Assembly: GCA_022793195.1 (NCBI GenBank)
Contig: JAAWCJ010000012.1
Span: forward strand, 1-49,493
DNA: 49,493 bases
Source of the DNA: Lachnospiraceae bacterium
GTDB lineage: Bacteria > Bacillota > Clostridia > Lachnospirales > Lachnospiraceae
Reading direction: 5' to 3'
Positions within the stretch are counted from its first letter, which is position 1. Every line of letters starts with the position of its first letter. Below are positions 32,601-42,382 of the stretch, in pieces. The position numbers and the translations under genes were made by a program. The notes below the pieces were generated by a model that was not told the origin of the DNA, searched no databases, and worked only from the letters and a program-made list of their open reading frames with translations.

Positions 32601-33228
32601 ATCTGGGCTCGATTTTTGGAACGGAATCATCGTAGTCCAGCACCACCACATCCAGGGCGCCGGGTCCCCAGGTTCCGTTTATGACGCACATGGTATACAT
32701 GGTTCCGGCTTCCACATCTGTCAGGATGGAAAGGAGAGGGTTCTCTTCATCCTGGCCCGGTGTCAGATAAAAACCGTATTCTCCGGGGCGGAAGGGCTTG
32801 AACGGTGTCACTTCCTTAAAGGTTACATCTGCAAAGACCAGTTTGTTTCCGTAAAGGAAGAAATCCAGAGGGCCGCTTTTGTATGCCAGGTTGGCAGCAC
32901 GGACACAGCCGAATCCGGCAGGATACAGCGGGCACATGTAGTCAAAGATCTGTTTCAGATCCAGCCCGTTATCAGTCTGGATAATGGCAATGGTATATTT
33001 AATAGGAAGGAAAAAAGGCAGGGTTTTCTGAAGGTAGACACGCCTGGAGCGGGTTCCGGCCAGGGTAATGGTGATAAATCCAACTTGTTCTGTGGCATAG
33101 CCTGTGACTGTGCGGTAGGGAAGTTCCGACAGAAGAGAAGTGTCGTCCACAGAAACCTGAAGGGCTTCCGTATCTGCGGCAGCATGGAAAAAACGGATAT
33201 AACAGGAGGCTTCGTTCAAAGGAACCAT
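32599..33228 (-). CDS. DUF4397 domain protein
   Basis: About 209 residues starting MVPLNEASCYIRFFHAAADT at ATG 33228. The opening ASCYIRFFHAAADTEALQVSVDD and the mid-chain YTIAIIQTDNGLDLKQI fit DUF4397, a beta-sandwich domain of surface or extracytoplasmic proteins in Firmicutes. The LRPGEYGFYLTPG-like segment near the end is usual. No signal peptide is seen with this start. The binding site is poor (GAAAGG immediately before ATG), so the start is uncertain, but longer versions would cross into the divergent fba promoter region. Function unknown. Confidence 0.75.
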   Translation of the reverse strand: MVPLNEASCYIRFFHAAADTEALQVSVDDTSLLSELPYRTVTGYATEQVGFITITLAGTRSRRVYLQKTLPFFLPIKYTIAIIQTDNGLDLKQIFDYMCPLYPAGFGCVRAANLAYKSGPLDFFLYGNKLVFADVTFKEVTPFKPFRPGEYGFYLTPGQDEENPLLSILTDVEAGTMYTMCVINGTWGPGALDVVVLDYDDSVPKIEPR

Positions 33229-33381
33229 CCTTTCGGAAAATGCTGTTGCTTTATAATATGTGGCAGTTTTTATCTGGTGCGAAAAGACTGTTGACAGATT
33301 TTTACAAAATATCAAAAGAAAAACCATGATTTTTGCGTGTTTTTCAGTGAAAAAAGAACTGTTAAAAAATGGAGAGTATGA

Positions 33382-33387
33382 TATAAT
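33382..33387 (+). promoter_or_regulatory. -10 box of fba
   Basis: TATAAT lies about 50 nt before the fba start, with a weak TGTTAA about 16 nt upstream as -35. The ribosome binding site is GAAAGGAAG before ATG 33438. Confidence 0.5.
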
Positions 33388-33437
33388 AAAGACAAAGCGT
33401 GTAAACGCAAAAAATCCACAGAAAGGAAGATAAAACA

Positions 33438-34376
33438 ATGCCCTTAGTTACAACTACCGAAATGTTTAAAAAAGCATATGAAGGCGGATATGCAATCGGA
33501 GCATTCAATGTCAACAACATGGAGATCGTCCAGGCCATCACCGAGGCGGCAGCAGAGGAGAAGTCACCCATTATCCTTCAGGCTTCCGCAGGAGCCAGGA
33601 AGTATGCAAATGGCGCATATCTGAAACGTCTGGTTGAGGCTGCCCTGGATATTTATCCGGAGCTTCCTGTGGCCCTTCATCTGGATCACGGCGCAGATTT
33701 TGAAATCTGCAAATCCTGTATTGACAGCGGATTTACTTCTGTCATGATCGACGGCTCTTCCAAACCTTTTGAGGAGAATATTGCCCTGGCAAAGAAAGTT
33801 GCCGAATATGCTCATGATAAAGGCGTGGTAGTGGAAGCGGAGCTTGGAACATTAGCCGGTATTGAGGATGATGTGAAGGTAAGCGCTGAAGATTCTTCCT
33901 ATACAAGACCGGAAGAAGTGGAAGAGTTTGTGGATAAAACAGGCGTGGATTCTTTGGCCATCGCCATTGGGACAAGCCATGGGGCTTACAAGTTCAAGCC
34001 CGGCACAAACCCTCAGTTGAGATTTGACATTCTTGAGGATGTGGCAAAGAGGCTGCCCGGATTCCCCATTGTACTTCATGGTTCTTCTTCTGTTCCTCAG
34101 GAGTATGTAAAGATCATCAATGCCAACGGCGGCGCCCTTAAGGATGCGATCGGCGTTCCCGAAGACCAGCTTCGCCAGGCAGCCAGGATGGCAGTTTGCA
34201 AGATCAACATTGATTCCGATCTCCGTCTGGCTCTGACTGCAGGTATCAGAGAGCATATGATGGCTCACCCGGATCATTTTGATCCCAGACAGTACCTGTC
34301 TCCTGCAAGGGCTTATGTAAAAGATGTTGTAAAGCATAAGATTACAGAGGTTCTGGGATCCGCAGGGAAGATTTGA
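33438..34376 (+). CDS. fba: Class II fructose-1,6-bisphosphate aldolase
   Basis: 312 residues. The active-site and zinc motif LHLDHGADFE has Asp83 and His84, and further His ligands are in AIGTSHGAY and FPIVLHGSSSVP. It interconverts fructose-1,6-bisphosphate with dihydroxyacetone phosphate and glyceraldehyde-3-phosphate in glycolysis. The length and the C-terminal ARAYVKDVVKHKITEVLGSA are usual for the clostridial type. It is monocistronic, with its own promoter and a strong terminator at 34402-34441. Confidence 0.96.
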   Translation: MPLVTTTEMFKKAYEGGYAIGAFNVNNMEIVQAITEAAAEEKSPIILQASAGARKYANGAYLKRLVEAALDIYPELPVALHLDHGADFEICKSCIDSGFTSVMIDGSSKPFEENIALAKKVAEYAHDKGVVVEAELGTLAGIEDDVKVSAEDSSYTRPEEVEEFVDKTGVDSLAIAIGTSHGAYKFKPGTNPQLRFDILEDVAKRLPGFPIVLHGSSSVPQEYVKIINANGGALKDAIGVPEDQLRQAARMAVCKINIDSDLRLALTAGIREHMMAHPDHFDPRQYLSPARAYVKDVVKHKITEVLGSAGKI

Positions 34377-34401
34377 AAATAGGGACTTTTCCTAATATGA
34401 C

Positions 34402-34441
34402 AAAAAAATGGCTGTCCTTTTTTAAAAGGGCAGCCATTTTC
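34402..34441. terminator. Bidirectional-looking terminator between fba and the spore protein gene
   Basis: AAAATGGCTGtCCTTTT pairs with AAAGGgCAGCCATTTT, flanked by A-run on the left and T-run on the right. It can serve fba (rightward) and the convergent spore gene (leftward). Confidence 0.85.
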
Positions 34442-34489
34442 ATTCGGGAAATTTCGTGAGTTCATTTCCCGAACAGGAAAGAGAGAGGT

Positions 34490-34696
34490 TTATTTACCTG
34501 CCATCTGTCTTTCCTGCTCTTCAATCATCTTCTTTACCATATAGCCGCCTACGGAACCATTCTGATAAGAAGTAAGGTCACCGTTGTAACCATTCTTTAA
34601 CGGCACACCCAGCTCGTTTGCTACCTCCATTTTAAAACGATCCATAGCCTCTTTTGCTTCGGGTACGTTTACCTGATTGCTTCCTGAGTTTGACAT
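34490..34696 (-). CDS. Alpha/beta-type small acid-soluble spore protein
   Basis: 68 residues from ATG 34696, preceded by AAGGAGGTG. The family signatures are visible: ANELGVPLKNGYNGDLTS near the middle and GSVGGYMVKKMIEEQE at the end. These proteins coat spore DNA and protect it from UV and heat, and are degraded by the GPR protease at germination. The gene is direct evidence that the host lineage sporulates. It is expected to be transcribed by sigma-G in the forespore. Confidence 0.95.
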   Translation of the reverse strand: MSNSGSNQVNVPEAKEAMDRFKMEVANELGVPLKNGYNGDLTSYQNGSVGGYMVKKMIEEQERQMAGK

Positions 34697-34735
34697 CTGA
34701 AGCACCTCCTTTTCGGTTGTTATTTGGTACACGCT

Positions 34736-34770
34736 TATTATGTGCATACAGAAAAATAATACACTGGCAA
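34736..34770 (-). promoter_or_regulatory. Possible sigma-G promoter of the spore protein gene
   Basis: On the minus strand CATAATA (34742-34736) fits the sigma-G -10 pattern CATnnTA, and a TGTAT element lies about 16 nt upstream. The fit is partial, and the call also rests on the gene being a forespore gene. Confidence 0.35.
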
Positions 34771-34857
34771 GTTCTGATTCTTCTGTAAGAATCTGTAAAT
34801 TATTTTTTATGCCTTTGTATCCAAAAGAAAATACAAAAACTCAGGAGCAAAATAAGG

Positions 34858-34886
34858 TGGACATAAAAACTGGTAAATGATATACT
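34858..34886 (+). promoter_or_regulatory. Promoter of the transketolase pair
   Basis: TGGACA (34858-34863) and TATACT (34881-34886) are 17 nt apart. Between the promoter and the gene, GGTATACCCttcGGGTACC (34920-34938) and GGCCatCCGGCC (34946-34957) form leader hairpins of unknown role. Confidence 0.5.
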
Positions 34887-34993
34887 TTTAGTAACTATAC
34901 CGAAAGGGAGTTCTCAAAAGGTATACCCTTCGGGTACCCCGTCATGGCCATCCGGCCGTTATAAAAGGTATGATATCACAAGGAGGAAGTGCA

Positions 34994-35818
34994 ATGAATA
35001 CGTTGGAACTCAAAAAAATGGCCAATGAAGTGCGTAAAGACATTATAACGTCTGTTCACAGCGCAAAAGCAGGCCATCCGGGCGGATCTCTTTCCGCAGC
35101 AGATATTTTCACATATCTGTATTTTGAAGAATTAAGGGTTGATCCGAAAAACCCGGATGCACCGGGAAGAGACCGTTTTGTATTGTCAAAAGGACATACG
35201 GCTCCCGGTTATTATGCGGCTTTGGCCCGCAGGGGATTTTTCCCGGTGGAGGATCTCGTGACGCTGCGCCATATCGGTTCCCATTTGCAAGGACATCCCT
35301 GTAAGCAGCATACACCTGGCGTGGACATGTCCAGCGGATCTTTGGGACAGGGGATTTCTGCGGCGGTAGGTATGGCTATTGCAGGAAAGCTTGACAACGC
35401 GGATTATCGTGTATATACACTTCTGGGCGACGGCGAGCTTCAGGAAGGCCAGGTATGGGAGGCTTCCATGCTGGCAGCCCACAGAAAGCTTGACAACCTG
35501 GTGGTGATCGTGGACAACAACGGCCTTCAGATTGACGGCAATGTGGCTGATGTCAATTCTCCGTATCCCATTGACCAGAAATTTGAAGCTTTCAATTTCC
35601 ATGTGATCAATATTGACGGTCATGATTTTGATCAGATTCGTGCAGCCTTTGAGGAAGCAAAGACAGTCAAGGGCCGTCCTACGGCTATTATTGCAAAGAC
35701 AGTCAAGGGCAAAGGCGTTTCCTTTATGGAAAACCAGGCATCCTGGCATGGGACTGCGCCCAACGACGAGCAGTACGCAGTTGCAATGGCAGATTTGGAG
35801 AAAGCAGGTGAAGCATAA
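34994..35818 (+). CDS. Transketolase, N-terminal (TPP-binding) subunit
   Basis: 274 residues from ATG 34994 (AAGGAGG upstream). It holds the pyrophosphate-binding domain. SAKAGHPGGSLSAADI and LSKGHTAPGYYAAL bind cofactor and substrate, and LGDGELQEGQVWEA leads into VDNNG as the TPP motif GDG-x(about 25)-N. Transketolase moves two-carbon units in the pentose phosphate pathway. In many Clostridia and archaea the enzyme is split; the second half is the next gene, overlapping by 1 bp (TAATG). Confidence 0.95.
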   Translation: MNTLELKKMANEVRKDIITSVHSAKAGHPGGSLSAADIFTYLYFEELRVDPKNPDAPGRDRFVLSKGHTAPGYYAALARRGFFPVEDLVTLRHIGSHLQGHPCKQHTPGVDMSSGSLGQGISAAVGMAIAGKLDNADYRVYTLLGDGELQEGQVWEASMLAAHRKLDNLVVIVDNNGLQIDGNVADVNSPYPIDQKFEAFNFHVINIDGHDFDQIRAAFEEAKTVKGRPTAIIAKTVKGKGVSFMENQASWHGTAPNDEQYAVAMADLEKAGEA

Positions 35819-36759
35819 TGGCAGAAGTAAAGAAGATTGCCACAAGAGAGAGTTATGGAAACGCACTGGCAGAATGTGGTGCGAAATATGAAAACCTGGT
35901 GGTTCTGGATGCCGATCTGGCCGGCGCCACCAAGACAGGCGTGTTTAAGAAAGTTTTTCCGGATCGCCACATTGACTGCGGTATCGCGGAAAGCAATATG
36001 ATCGGAGTGGCAGCCGGCCTGGCGGCGGCAGGGAAGATTCCTTTTGCCAGTTCTTTTGCCATGTTCGCGGCAGGACGGGCTTTTGAGCAGGTGAGGAATT
36101 CCGTGGGTTATCCCCATCTGAATGTAAAGATTGGTGCGACTCATGCGGGCATCTCCGTAGGGGAAGACGGCGCGACCCATCAGTGCAATGAAGATATCGC
36201 CCTCATGCGGACCATTCCCGGCATGGTGGTGATAAGCCCTGCCGATGATGTGGAAGCGAAAGCGGCAGTACGCGCCGCCATTGAACATGATGGCCCGGTC
36301 TATCTGAGATTCGGACGTCTGGCGGTTCCTGTCATCCATGACGAGGCATCTTATAAATTTGAAATCGGCAAAGGTATAGTGGAGAGAGAAGGAAAAGATG
36401 TTACCATCTTTACCACAGGGCTCTGCGTGAGCGAGTGCCTGGCGGCAGCTGAGAAGCTGGCGGCAGAAGGCATCAGTGCAAAAGTGGTCAATATCCATAC
36501 CATTAAGCCCATTGATGAGGAACTGGTGGTGGCAGCGGCGACGGAGACAGGAAAAGTCGTGACGGTGGAAGAACATTCCATTATCGGAGGACTTGGAAGC
36601 GCAGTCTGCGACGTGCTGTCTGCAAAAGCTCCCACAAAAACATTAAAGATCGGTATCAACGATACTTACGGCGAATCCGGACCGGCCAAGGACCTGGTTA
36701 AGAAATACGGACTGGACGGCGAAAGTATTGCTGAAAAAGTAAAAGCATTTGTAAAATAA
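35818..36759 (+). CDS. Transketolase, C-terminal subunit
   Basis: 313 residues with the pyrimidine-binding and C-terminal domains. The Glu for TPP activation lies in DCGIAESNMIGVAAGLA. GATHAGISVGEDGATHQCNED and PAVYLRFGR-like GPVYLRFGRLAVPV are conserved, and the C-terminal domain contains VVTVEEHSIIGGLGSAVCDV. It forms the working enzyme with the preceding subunit. A homologous dihydroxyacetone or deoxyxylulose-type function is unlikely because of the exact pair arrangement. Confidence 0.95.
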   Translation: MAEVKKIATRESYGNALAECGAKYENLVVLDADLAGATKTGVFKKVFPDRHIDCGIAESNMIGVAAGLAAAGKIPFASSFAMFAAGRAFEQVRNSVGYPHLNVKIGATHAGISVGEDGATHQCNEDIALMRTIPGMVVISPADDVEAKAAVRAAIEHDGPVYLRFGRLAVPVIHDEASYKFEIGKGIVEREGKDVTIFTTGLCVSECLAAAEKLAAEGISAKVVNIHTIKPIDEELVVAAATETGKVVTVEEHSIIGGLGSAVCDVLSAKAPTKTLKIGINDTYGESGPAKDLVKKYGLDGESIAEKVKAFVK

Positions 36760-36790
36760 GTACGAACTGTGTACTTTTTAAGATACTTGT

Positions 36791-36820
36791 TTGACATTCC
36801 CATTATGCTGATTGTATAAT
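36791..36820 (+). promoter_or_regulatory. Strong promoter of the PFOR gene
   Basis: TTGACA (36791-36796) and TATAAT (36815-36820) are 18 nt apart. This near-consensus sigma-A promoter, followed by a GAGGAGG-type site, fits a highly expressed central metabolic gene. Confidence 0.75.
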
Positions 36821-36884
36821 AGAAAAGATGATTTGTTTAAAATTATTAATATTTCATCTATATATTTAGAGGAGGATAATACCT

Positions 36885-39800
36885 ATGGGAAGAAAAATGA
36901 AAACCATGGATGGCAACCATGCGGCAGCGTATGCTTCATATGCGTATACTGATGTGGCTGCCATCTACCCTATCACCCCTTCATCTCCTATGGCAGAAGC
37001 CACAGATGAGTGGGCAACACAGGGAAAACAGAACATCTTTGGCCAGACGGTAAAGATGGCTGAGATGCAGTCCGAAGCAGGTGCGGCAGGCGCCGTACAC
37101 GGCTCTCTGGCTGCCGGCGCGCTGACGACGACTTATACGGCGTCTCAGGGTCTGTTGCTTATGATCCCCAACCTTTATAAGGTGGCGGGCGAGCTGCTTC
37201 CGGGCGTGTTCAATGTATCCGCACGTGCACTGGCAAGCCATGCACTGTCTATTTTTGGTGATCACTCCGATGTGTATGCATGCCGTCAGACCGGCGCTGC
37301 CATGCTGTGTGAAGGAAGTGTACAGGAAGTCATGGATTTGACTCCCGTTGCGCACTGTGCGGCAATCAAGGGCCGTGTCCCTTTCATCAATTTCTTTGAC
37401 GGTTTCCGTACTTCTCATGAATATCAGAAGATCGAAGTCTGGGATGATGAAGATCTGAAAGATATGGTGGATATGGATGCCATCGATGCTTTCAGAAGAC
37501 ATGCCCTGAATCCTGAGCATCCCTGCCAGAGAGGTTCTGCCCAGAACCCTGACATCTTCTTCCAGGCAAGAGAGGCCTGCAACTCTTACTACAATGCGCT
37601 TCCTGCAATCGTAGAAGAAAAGATGGCACTTGTAAATAAGAAGCTTGGTACGGATTATCAGTTATTTAATTATTACGGCGCTCCCGATGCAGAGCAGGTG
37701 ATCATCGCCATGGGTTCTGTCTGCGAAACCATCGAAGAGACTGTTGACTTTATGAATGCCCAGGGTAAGAAGGTCGGCCTCGTGATCGTCCGTCTGTACC
37801 GTCCCTTCGTGGCTGAAAAACTGATCGCAGCGATTCCTGACACGGTTAAGAAGATTTCCGTACTTGACAGGACGAAAGAGCCCGGCGCCCAGGGCGAGCC
37901 TCTGTACCTGGATGTGGTGGCTGCCCTTCGCGACACCAAGTTCCACAATGTTCCGATCTACAGCGGACGCTACGGCCTTGGTTCCAAGGACACGACTCCT
38001 GCGCAGATCGTTGCTGTTTACAATAATACTGAGAAGAAGGTATTCACCATCGGTATCGTGGATGATGTGACCAATCTGTCCCTGCCGGTGGGAGAGGAAT
38101 TCTCCGCAACACCTGAGGGAACCATCAGCTGCAAGTTCTGGGGCCTTGGCGCCGACGGTACGGTAGGTGCAAACAAGAACTCCATCAAGATCATCGGCGA
38201 CAATACCGATATGTATGCCCAGGCATATTTTGATTATGATTCCAAGAAGTCCGGCGGTGTTACCATTTCCCATTTGAGATTTGGTAAGGATCCCATCCGT
38301 TCCACTTACCTGATCAGTAAGGCTGATTTTGTGGCCTGCCACAATCCTGCTTACCTGAGAAAATACAACATGGTACAGGATCTGAAGGACGGCGGAACAT
38401 TCCTGCTCAACTGTGCATGGGATATGGCCGGCCTGGAAGAGCATCTTCCCGGACAGGCTAAGAAGTATATTGCCGACCACAACATCAAGATGTATGTCAT
38501 TGATGGTGTGAAGATCGGTATTGAGACCGGTATGGGTGCCACCCGTATCAACACCATCCTTCAGTCCGCATTCTTTAAGCTGGCTGCCATCATTCCGGAA
38601 GAGCAGGCCATTGAGCTTATGAAAGCTGCCGCAAAGGCAACTTACGGCCGCAAGGGTGACGATGTTGTCCAGAAGAACTGGGCTGCCATCGAGGAAGGTG
38701 CAAAGCAGGTTCATCAGATCGAGGTTCCTGAGAGCTGGAAGAATGCTGAGTATGAAGACCTGTCCGCAGCAGTTCCCACCGGCGACAGAGAAGATGTTGT
38801 GAAGTTTGTCAAGACAGTACAGCAGAGCGTTTCCGCACAGGAAGGCAACAAGCTGCCTGTATCTGCTTTTGTAGATTATGTGGACGGTTCCACACCTTCC
38901 GGCGCTGCCGCATTTGAGAAGCGCGGTGTTGCCGTAAGTATTCCTGTATGGAATCCTGAGAACTGTATCCAGTGTAACTTCTGTTCCTATGTATGTCCTC
39001 ATGCCACCATCCGTCCTGCGGCCATGACCGAGGAAGAAGCGGCAGCTGCTCCTGACCAGCTGAAGAAGATCCCTATGACCGGTATGCCGGGCATGTTCTT
39101 CTCTGTGACAGTGGATGCCCTGGACTGCTTAGGCTGCGGTTCCTGTGCTACGGTCTGCCCTGGCAAGAAGGGTGCAAAAGCCCTTACCATGGAGCCTCTG
39201 GAAGCAAATATCGACTGCCAGAAGGGCTTCGATTACGGCCTGACGTTGCCTAAGAAAGCAGCGGTCCTTGAGAAATTCAAAGAGAATACGGTAAAAGGCA
39301 GCCAGTTCAGGCAGCCGCTCCTTGAGTTCTCCGGCGCTTGCGCAGGCTGCGGCGAGACTCCTTATGCGAAACTGATCACCCAGCTTTTCGGTGACAGAAT
39401 GTATATTGCAAATGCGACAGGATGTTCCTCCATCTGGGGTAACTCCTCACCCAGCACTCCTTATACTGTGACTCCTGAGGGTAAAGGTCCGGCATGGTCC
39501 AACTCCCTGTTTGAGGATGCAGCTGAGTTTGGTTATGGTATGAGCCTGGCTCAGAATGCGATGAGAGAGACACTGAAGTTCAAGATCGAAGATGTTGTGG
39601 CCAATGGCGACAATGAAGATGTGAAGGCAGCTGCGAAAGAGTGGCTGGATACCTTCGGCATCGGTGCGCTCAACGGCGCGGCTACGGACAAGCTGGTTGC
39701 TGCTCTGGAAGCTTGCGGCTGTGACAGGGCAAAAGATATCCTGAAGGATAAAGACTTCCTGGCTAAGAAGTCCCAGTGGATCTTTGGTGGTGACGGCTGG

Positions 39801-40430
39801 GCTTACGATATCGGCTTCGGCGGCGTGGACCACGTACTGGCAAGCGGCAGGGACGTAAACATTATGGTATTTGATACTGAAGTTTACTCCAATACCGGCG
39901 GACAGTCCTCCAAGGCAACACCTACCGGCGCTATTGCGAAATTTGCAGCAGGCGGCAAGGATGTGAAGAAGAAAGACCTGGCAGCCATTGCCATGAGCTA
40001 CGGTTATGTATACGTTGCCCAGATCGCCATGGGTGCTGACATGAATCAGTGCGTGAAGGCTCTGGCAGAGGCAGAAGCTTATCCCGGACCTTCCCTGGTT
40101 ATCGCTTATGCTCCTTGTATCAACCATGGTATCAAGGCCGGTATGGCAAAGGCACAGCTGGAGGAGAAGGCTGCAGTTGAGGCTGGTTACTGGTTTAACT
40201 TCCGCTACAATCCTGAGCTGGCAGCAGCCGGAAAACCCGCCTTCAGCCTGGACAGCAAGGCTCCCACCGGAGACTACAAGGCGTTCCTTAACGGCGAAGT
40301 TCGTTACAATTCCCTTGTACGTGCGAACCCTGAAAGGGCTGCAGAGCTGTTCGATGCTGCGGAGGCACAGTCCAAAGCGAAATACGAGCATCTTCAGAAG
40401 TTGGTCAAACTGTACGGCGTTGAGGAATAA
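36885..40430 (+). CDS. nifJ: Pyruvate:ferredoxin (flavodoxin) oxidoreductase
   Basis: This 1181-residue protein is the usual homodimeric PFOR chain. Its order is: N-terminal domain (AAYASYAYTDVAAIYPITPS), a central part, two [4Fe-4S] clusters (CIQCNFCSYVCP about residue 690 and CLGCGSCATVCPG about 747), then the C-terminal TPP domain with a third cluster region (CAGCGETPY) and GDGWAYDIGFGG. It oxidises pyruvate to acetyl-CoA and CO2 and reduces ferredoxin, the main anaerobic pyruvate route here. Codon use is strongly biased, consistent with high expression, and a strong terminator follows. It links the gluconate, glycolytic and pentose phosphate genes of this window through pyruvate. Confidence 0.97.
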   Translation: MGRKMKTMDGNHAAAYASYAYTDVAAIYPITPSSPMAEATDEWATQGKQNIFGQTVKMAEMQSEAGAAGAVHGSLAAGALTTTYTASQGLLLMIPNLYKVAGELLPGVFNVSARALASHALSIFGDHSDVYACRQTGAAMLCEGSVQEVMDLTPVAHCAAIKGRVPFINFFDGFRTSHEYQKIEVWDDEDLKDMVDMDAIDAFRRHALNPEHPCQRGSAQNPDIFFQAREACNSYYNALPAIVEEKMALVNKKLGTDYQLFNYYGAPDAEQVIIAMGSVCETIEETVDFMNAQGKKVGLVIVRLYRPFVAEKLIAAIPDTVKKISVLDRTKEPGAQGEPLYLDVVAALRDTKFHNVPIYSGRYGLGSKDTTPAQIVAVYNNTEKKVFTIGIVDDVTNLSLPVGEEFSATPEGTISCKFWGLGADGTVGANKNSIKIIGDNTDMYAQAYFDYDSKKSGGVTISHLRFGKDPIRSTYLISKADFVACHNPAYLRKYNMVQDLKDGGTFLLNCAWDMAGLEEHLPGQAKKYIADHNIKMYVIDGVKIGIETGMGATRINTILQSAFFKLAAIIPEEQAIELMKAAAKATYGRKGDDVVQKNWAAIEEGAKQVHQIEVPESWKNAEYEDLSAAVPTGDREDVVKFVKTVQQSVSAQEGNKLPVSAFVDYVDGSTPSGAAAFEKRGVAVSIPVWNPENCIQCNFCSYVCPHATIRPAAMTEEEAAAAPDQLKKIPMTGMPGMFFSVTVDALDCLGCGSCATVCPGKKGAKALTMEPLEANIDCQKGFDYGLTLPKKAAVLEKFKENTVKGSQFRQPLLEFSGACAGCGETPYAKLITQLFGDRMYIANATGCSSIWGNSSPSTPYTVTPEGKGPAWSNSLFEDAAEFGYGMSLAQNAMRETLKFKIEDVVANGDNEDVKAAAKEWLDTFGIGALNGAATDKLVAALEACGCDRAKDILKDKDFLAKKSQWIFGGDGWAYDIGFGGVDHVLASGRDVNIMVFDTEVYSNTGGQSSKATPTGAIAKFAAGGKDVKKKDLAAIAMSYGYVYVAQIAMGADMNQCVKALAEAEAYPGPSLVIAYAPCINHGIKAGMAKAQLEEKAAVEAGYWFNFRYNPELAAAGKPAFSLDSKAPTGDYKAFLNGEVRYNSLVRANPERAAELFDAAEAQSKAKYEHLQKLVKLYGVEE

Positions 40431-40473
40431 TCGGCAAATTGTGACGGCTTTATGTCAGATCAAACGTAAATAA

Positions 40474-40527
40474 ATGAGGAGAGTCTCCCTGAAGCAAGGT
40501 TGCTTGCAGAAGGGAGACTCTTCTCAT
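40474..40527 (+). terminator. Rho-independent terminator after PFOR
   Basis: ATGAGGAGAGTCTCCCT (40474-40490) pairs with AGGGAGACTCTTCTCAT (40511-40527), with an inner CAAG/CTTG stem. A short T-rich tail follows. Confidence 0.8.
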
Positions 40528-40618
40528 TTGTATGCTTTTTAAGGAAAAGGCACAGATTACCGGCCTCTTATATCTGACTCTTTTTTATTCTGCCACAGTT
40601 TTTCAAAAAATTGCAAAA

Positions 40619-42154
40619 TTATTTGTCAGAGATGTTCCTTTTGGTGACAAAAAGGAAAAAACCAAAGCAAAGGACAAATAAAATGCCGGAACCCATTAAA
40701 TCCAAAAGAACCGGAATCCCGCTATGGATGGGAAGGGATTCCCATGCTTTGGAAATACCCATTGCAAGGATAGCAGCAAAGACAGGGCGGAGCAGTTCAT
40801 AGACAGGGGAGATGAAAAGCCCAATTTTTCTTCGCAGGAAGAAAAGGTGAGAGAAGGTGAGAACCAGCTCACTGCAAAGAAGGCCATATAAATAGGCGCG
40901 GATTCCCATGCGGGGAATAAGAAGCACCACAAAAAGCAGCCGGACAGCCAGGCTTAAAGCAGAGTGTAGGAAGGTTGTTTTAGTATATCCCAGGCCGTTT
41001 ATGATACTTCCGGCAGTGCCGGATACATATAGGAAAGGACAGAGCCAGGCCAGTACGGAAAGGAAGCTTCCTGACAGTTCATTGTGAAAAATAGCAGGGC
41101 CGACCGTTTCTCCAAATTGGAGAAAAATTCCGGCAAACAGGATTCCGATGTAGAGGCTGTAACGGACTGAGAATCCGGCGGAGGAATTGATTCTGTCATA
41201 GGCGTTGGCCGACTGGGCGGCTGCGATATGGGGGAGGAGCATGACAGATAAAGATCCGGTAATGGCCGTTGGAAAAAGAATGAACGGCAGGGCCATACCT
41301 GTCAGGACACCGTAGACACTTAAGGATTCGCCGGAAGTGAGGCCATAAGTTTTCAGGCAGCCGGGGATCATGATAGCTTCGGCGCTTTGAAGAAGGCTTA
41401 AAATCAGCCGGTTGCCCATGAGAGGGAGAACCATAGCCAGAAGGCCATGAAAAAGGAACCGAGAAGGATATCTTTTTATGGCATCTGGTTGTGGGGAAGG
41501 GATTTTTTTGGCGGAGTGCCTGGAAAAAGCCAGAAGGCTTGTAAACAGTGCGCCGCCTTCCCCGGCTAAGTGTCCAACCACTGCATAAATAGCGGTGATT
41601 TCCCTGCCGGAAGCTTCAGCAATATGAATAACCGTAATCACAGTCAGGATTCGGACAAACTGTTCCATAAGCTGGGCGGCTGCAGGAATCTGTGCCTTGC
41701 TGATTCCGTAATAATAGCCGCAGATACTGGCGTGTACAGCGCTTAAAGGGACAGAAAAAGCTAAAACCCGAAGCAGGTTTTCGGCACGAGGCTCCAAAAG
41801 GACGCGGACAGATAAAAAGGGAGCGAAGCGGTAAATGATAAATGCAGCAGTTAAAGACAGGGAGAGAGCCAGGAAAAGCCCGCATGCCAAATAACGGCGG
41901 CTGTCCCCTCCCTCTTTTTTTCGGTATTCAGCGGCCACAAAACGGGAAATAGCAGTCTGTATGGAACCGCAGCAAAGGGAAAAACAGATGCCATATATGG
42001 GATAGACAAGCTGGTAAAGCCCCATGGCTTCCGTACTGATTTTATGAGAAAGAAAAATACGGTAAAAGAACCCGGCAATCCGGGCGATAATCCCGGAAGC
42101 TGTCAACAGGAGCGTACCGAAGATCAGAGGGCTTTTTTGTCTGTTTTTCTTCAT
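40619..42154 (-). CDS. SpoVB/MOP-type lipid or polysaccharide flippase
   Basis: 511 residues with about 14 membrane helices, of the MOP exporter superfamily. The N-terminus GTLLLTASGIIARIAGFFYR and the following ISTEAMGLYQLVYPIYG are characteristic of the SpoVB/YkvU/MurJ-like group. This group moves lipid-linked precursors across the membrane, for spore cortex or cell wall synthesis. The start at 42154 gives a normal N-terminus; no strong binding site is seen. It is transcribed alone and faces PFOR convergently. SpoVB itself versus a paralogue cannot be decided. Confidence 0.85.
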   Translation of the reverse strand: MKKNRQKSPLIFGTLLLTASGIIARIAGFFYRIFLSHKISTEAMGLYQLVYPIYGICFSLCCGSIQTAISRFVAAEYRKKEGGDSRRYLACGLFLALSLSLTAAFIIYRFAPFLSVRVLLEPRAENLLRVLAFSVPLSAVHASICGYYYGISKAQIPAAAQLMEQFVRILTVITVIHIAEASGREITAIYAVVGHLAGEGGALFTSLLAFSRHSAKKIPSPQPDAIKRYPSRFLFHGLLAMVLPLMGNRLILSLLQSAEAIMIPGCLKTYGLTSGESLSVYGVLTGMALPFILFPTAITGSLSVMLLPHIAAAQSANAYDRINSSAGFSVRYSLYIGILFAGIFLQFGETVGPAIFHNELSGSFLSVLAWLCPFLYVSGTAGSIINGLGYTKTTFLHSALSLAVRLLFVVLLIPRMGIRAYLYGLLCSELVLTFSHLFFLRRKIGLFISPVYELLRPVFAAILAMGISKAWESLPIHSGIPVLLDLMGSGILFVLCFGFFLFVTKRNISDK

Positions 42155-42382
42155 AATTAAACCTCAAACGTGTGCGGATTTCAGGATACTTTAAACTATA
42201 TTCAACAAAATATCATATTATATCAGTAAAGAAGATCTGGCAGGAACGAATAGAGGACAGTATTATATTTTTAGTTGACATTTTTTACCAGTAAGGGGTT
42301 ACATTTTCGAATGTTCTATGATATACTGACTACTATGGCAAAGTACATGCCAGAGTGTAGAGGGTAAGGAGTTAAATTTATT

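Noticed and set aside
37662..39002. 446-codon open frame on the minus strand inside PFOR
   Set aside because: Antisense shadow produced by the strong codon bias of a highly expressed gene; no binding site.
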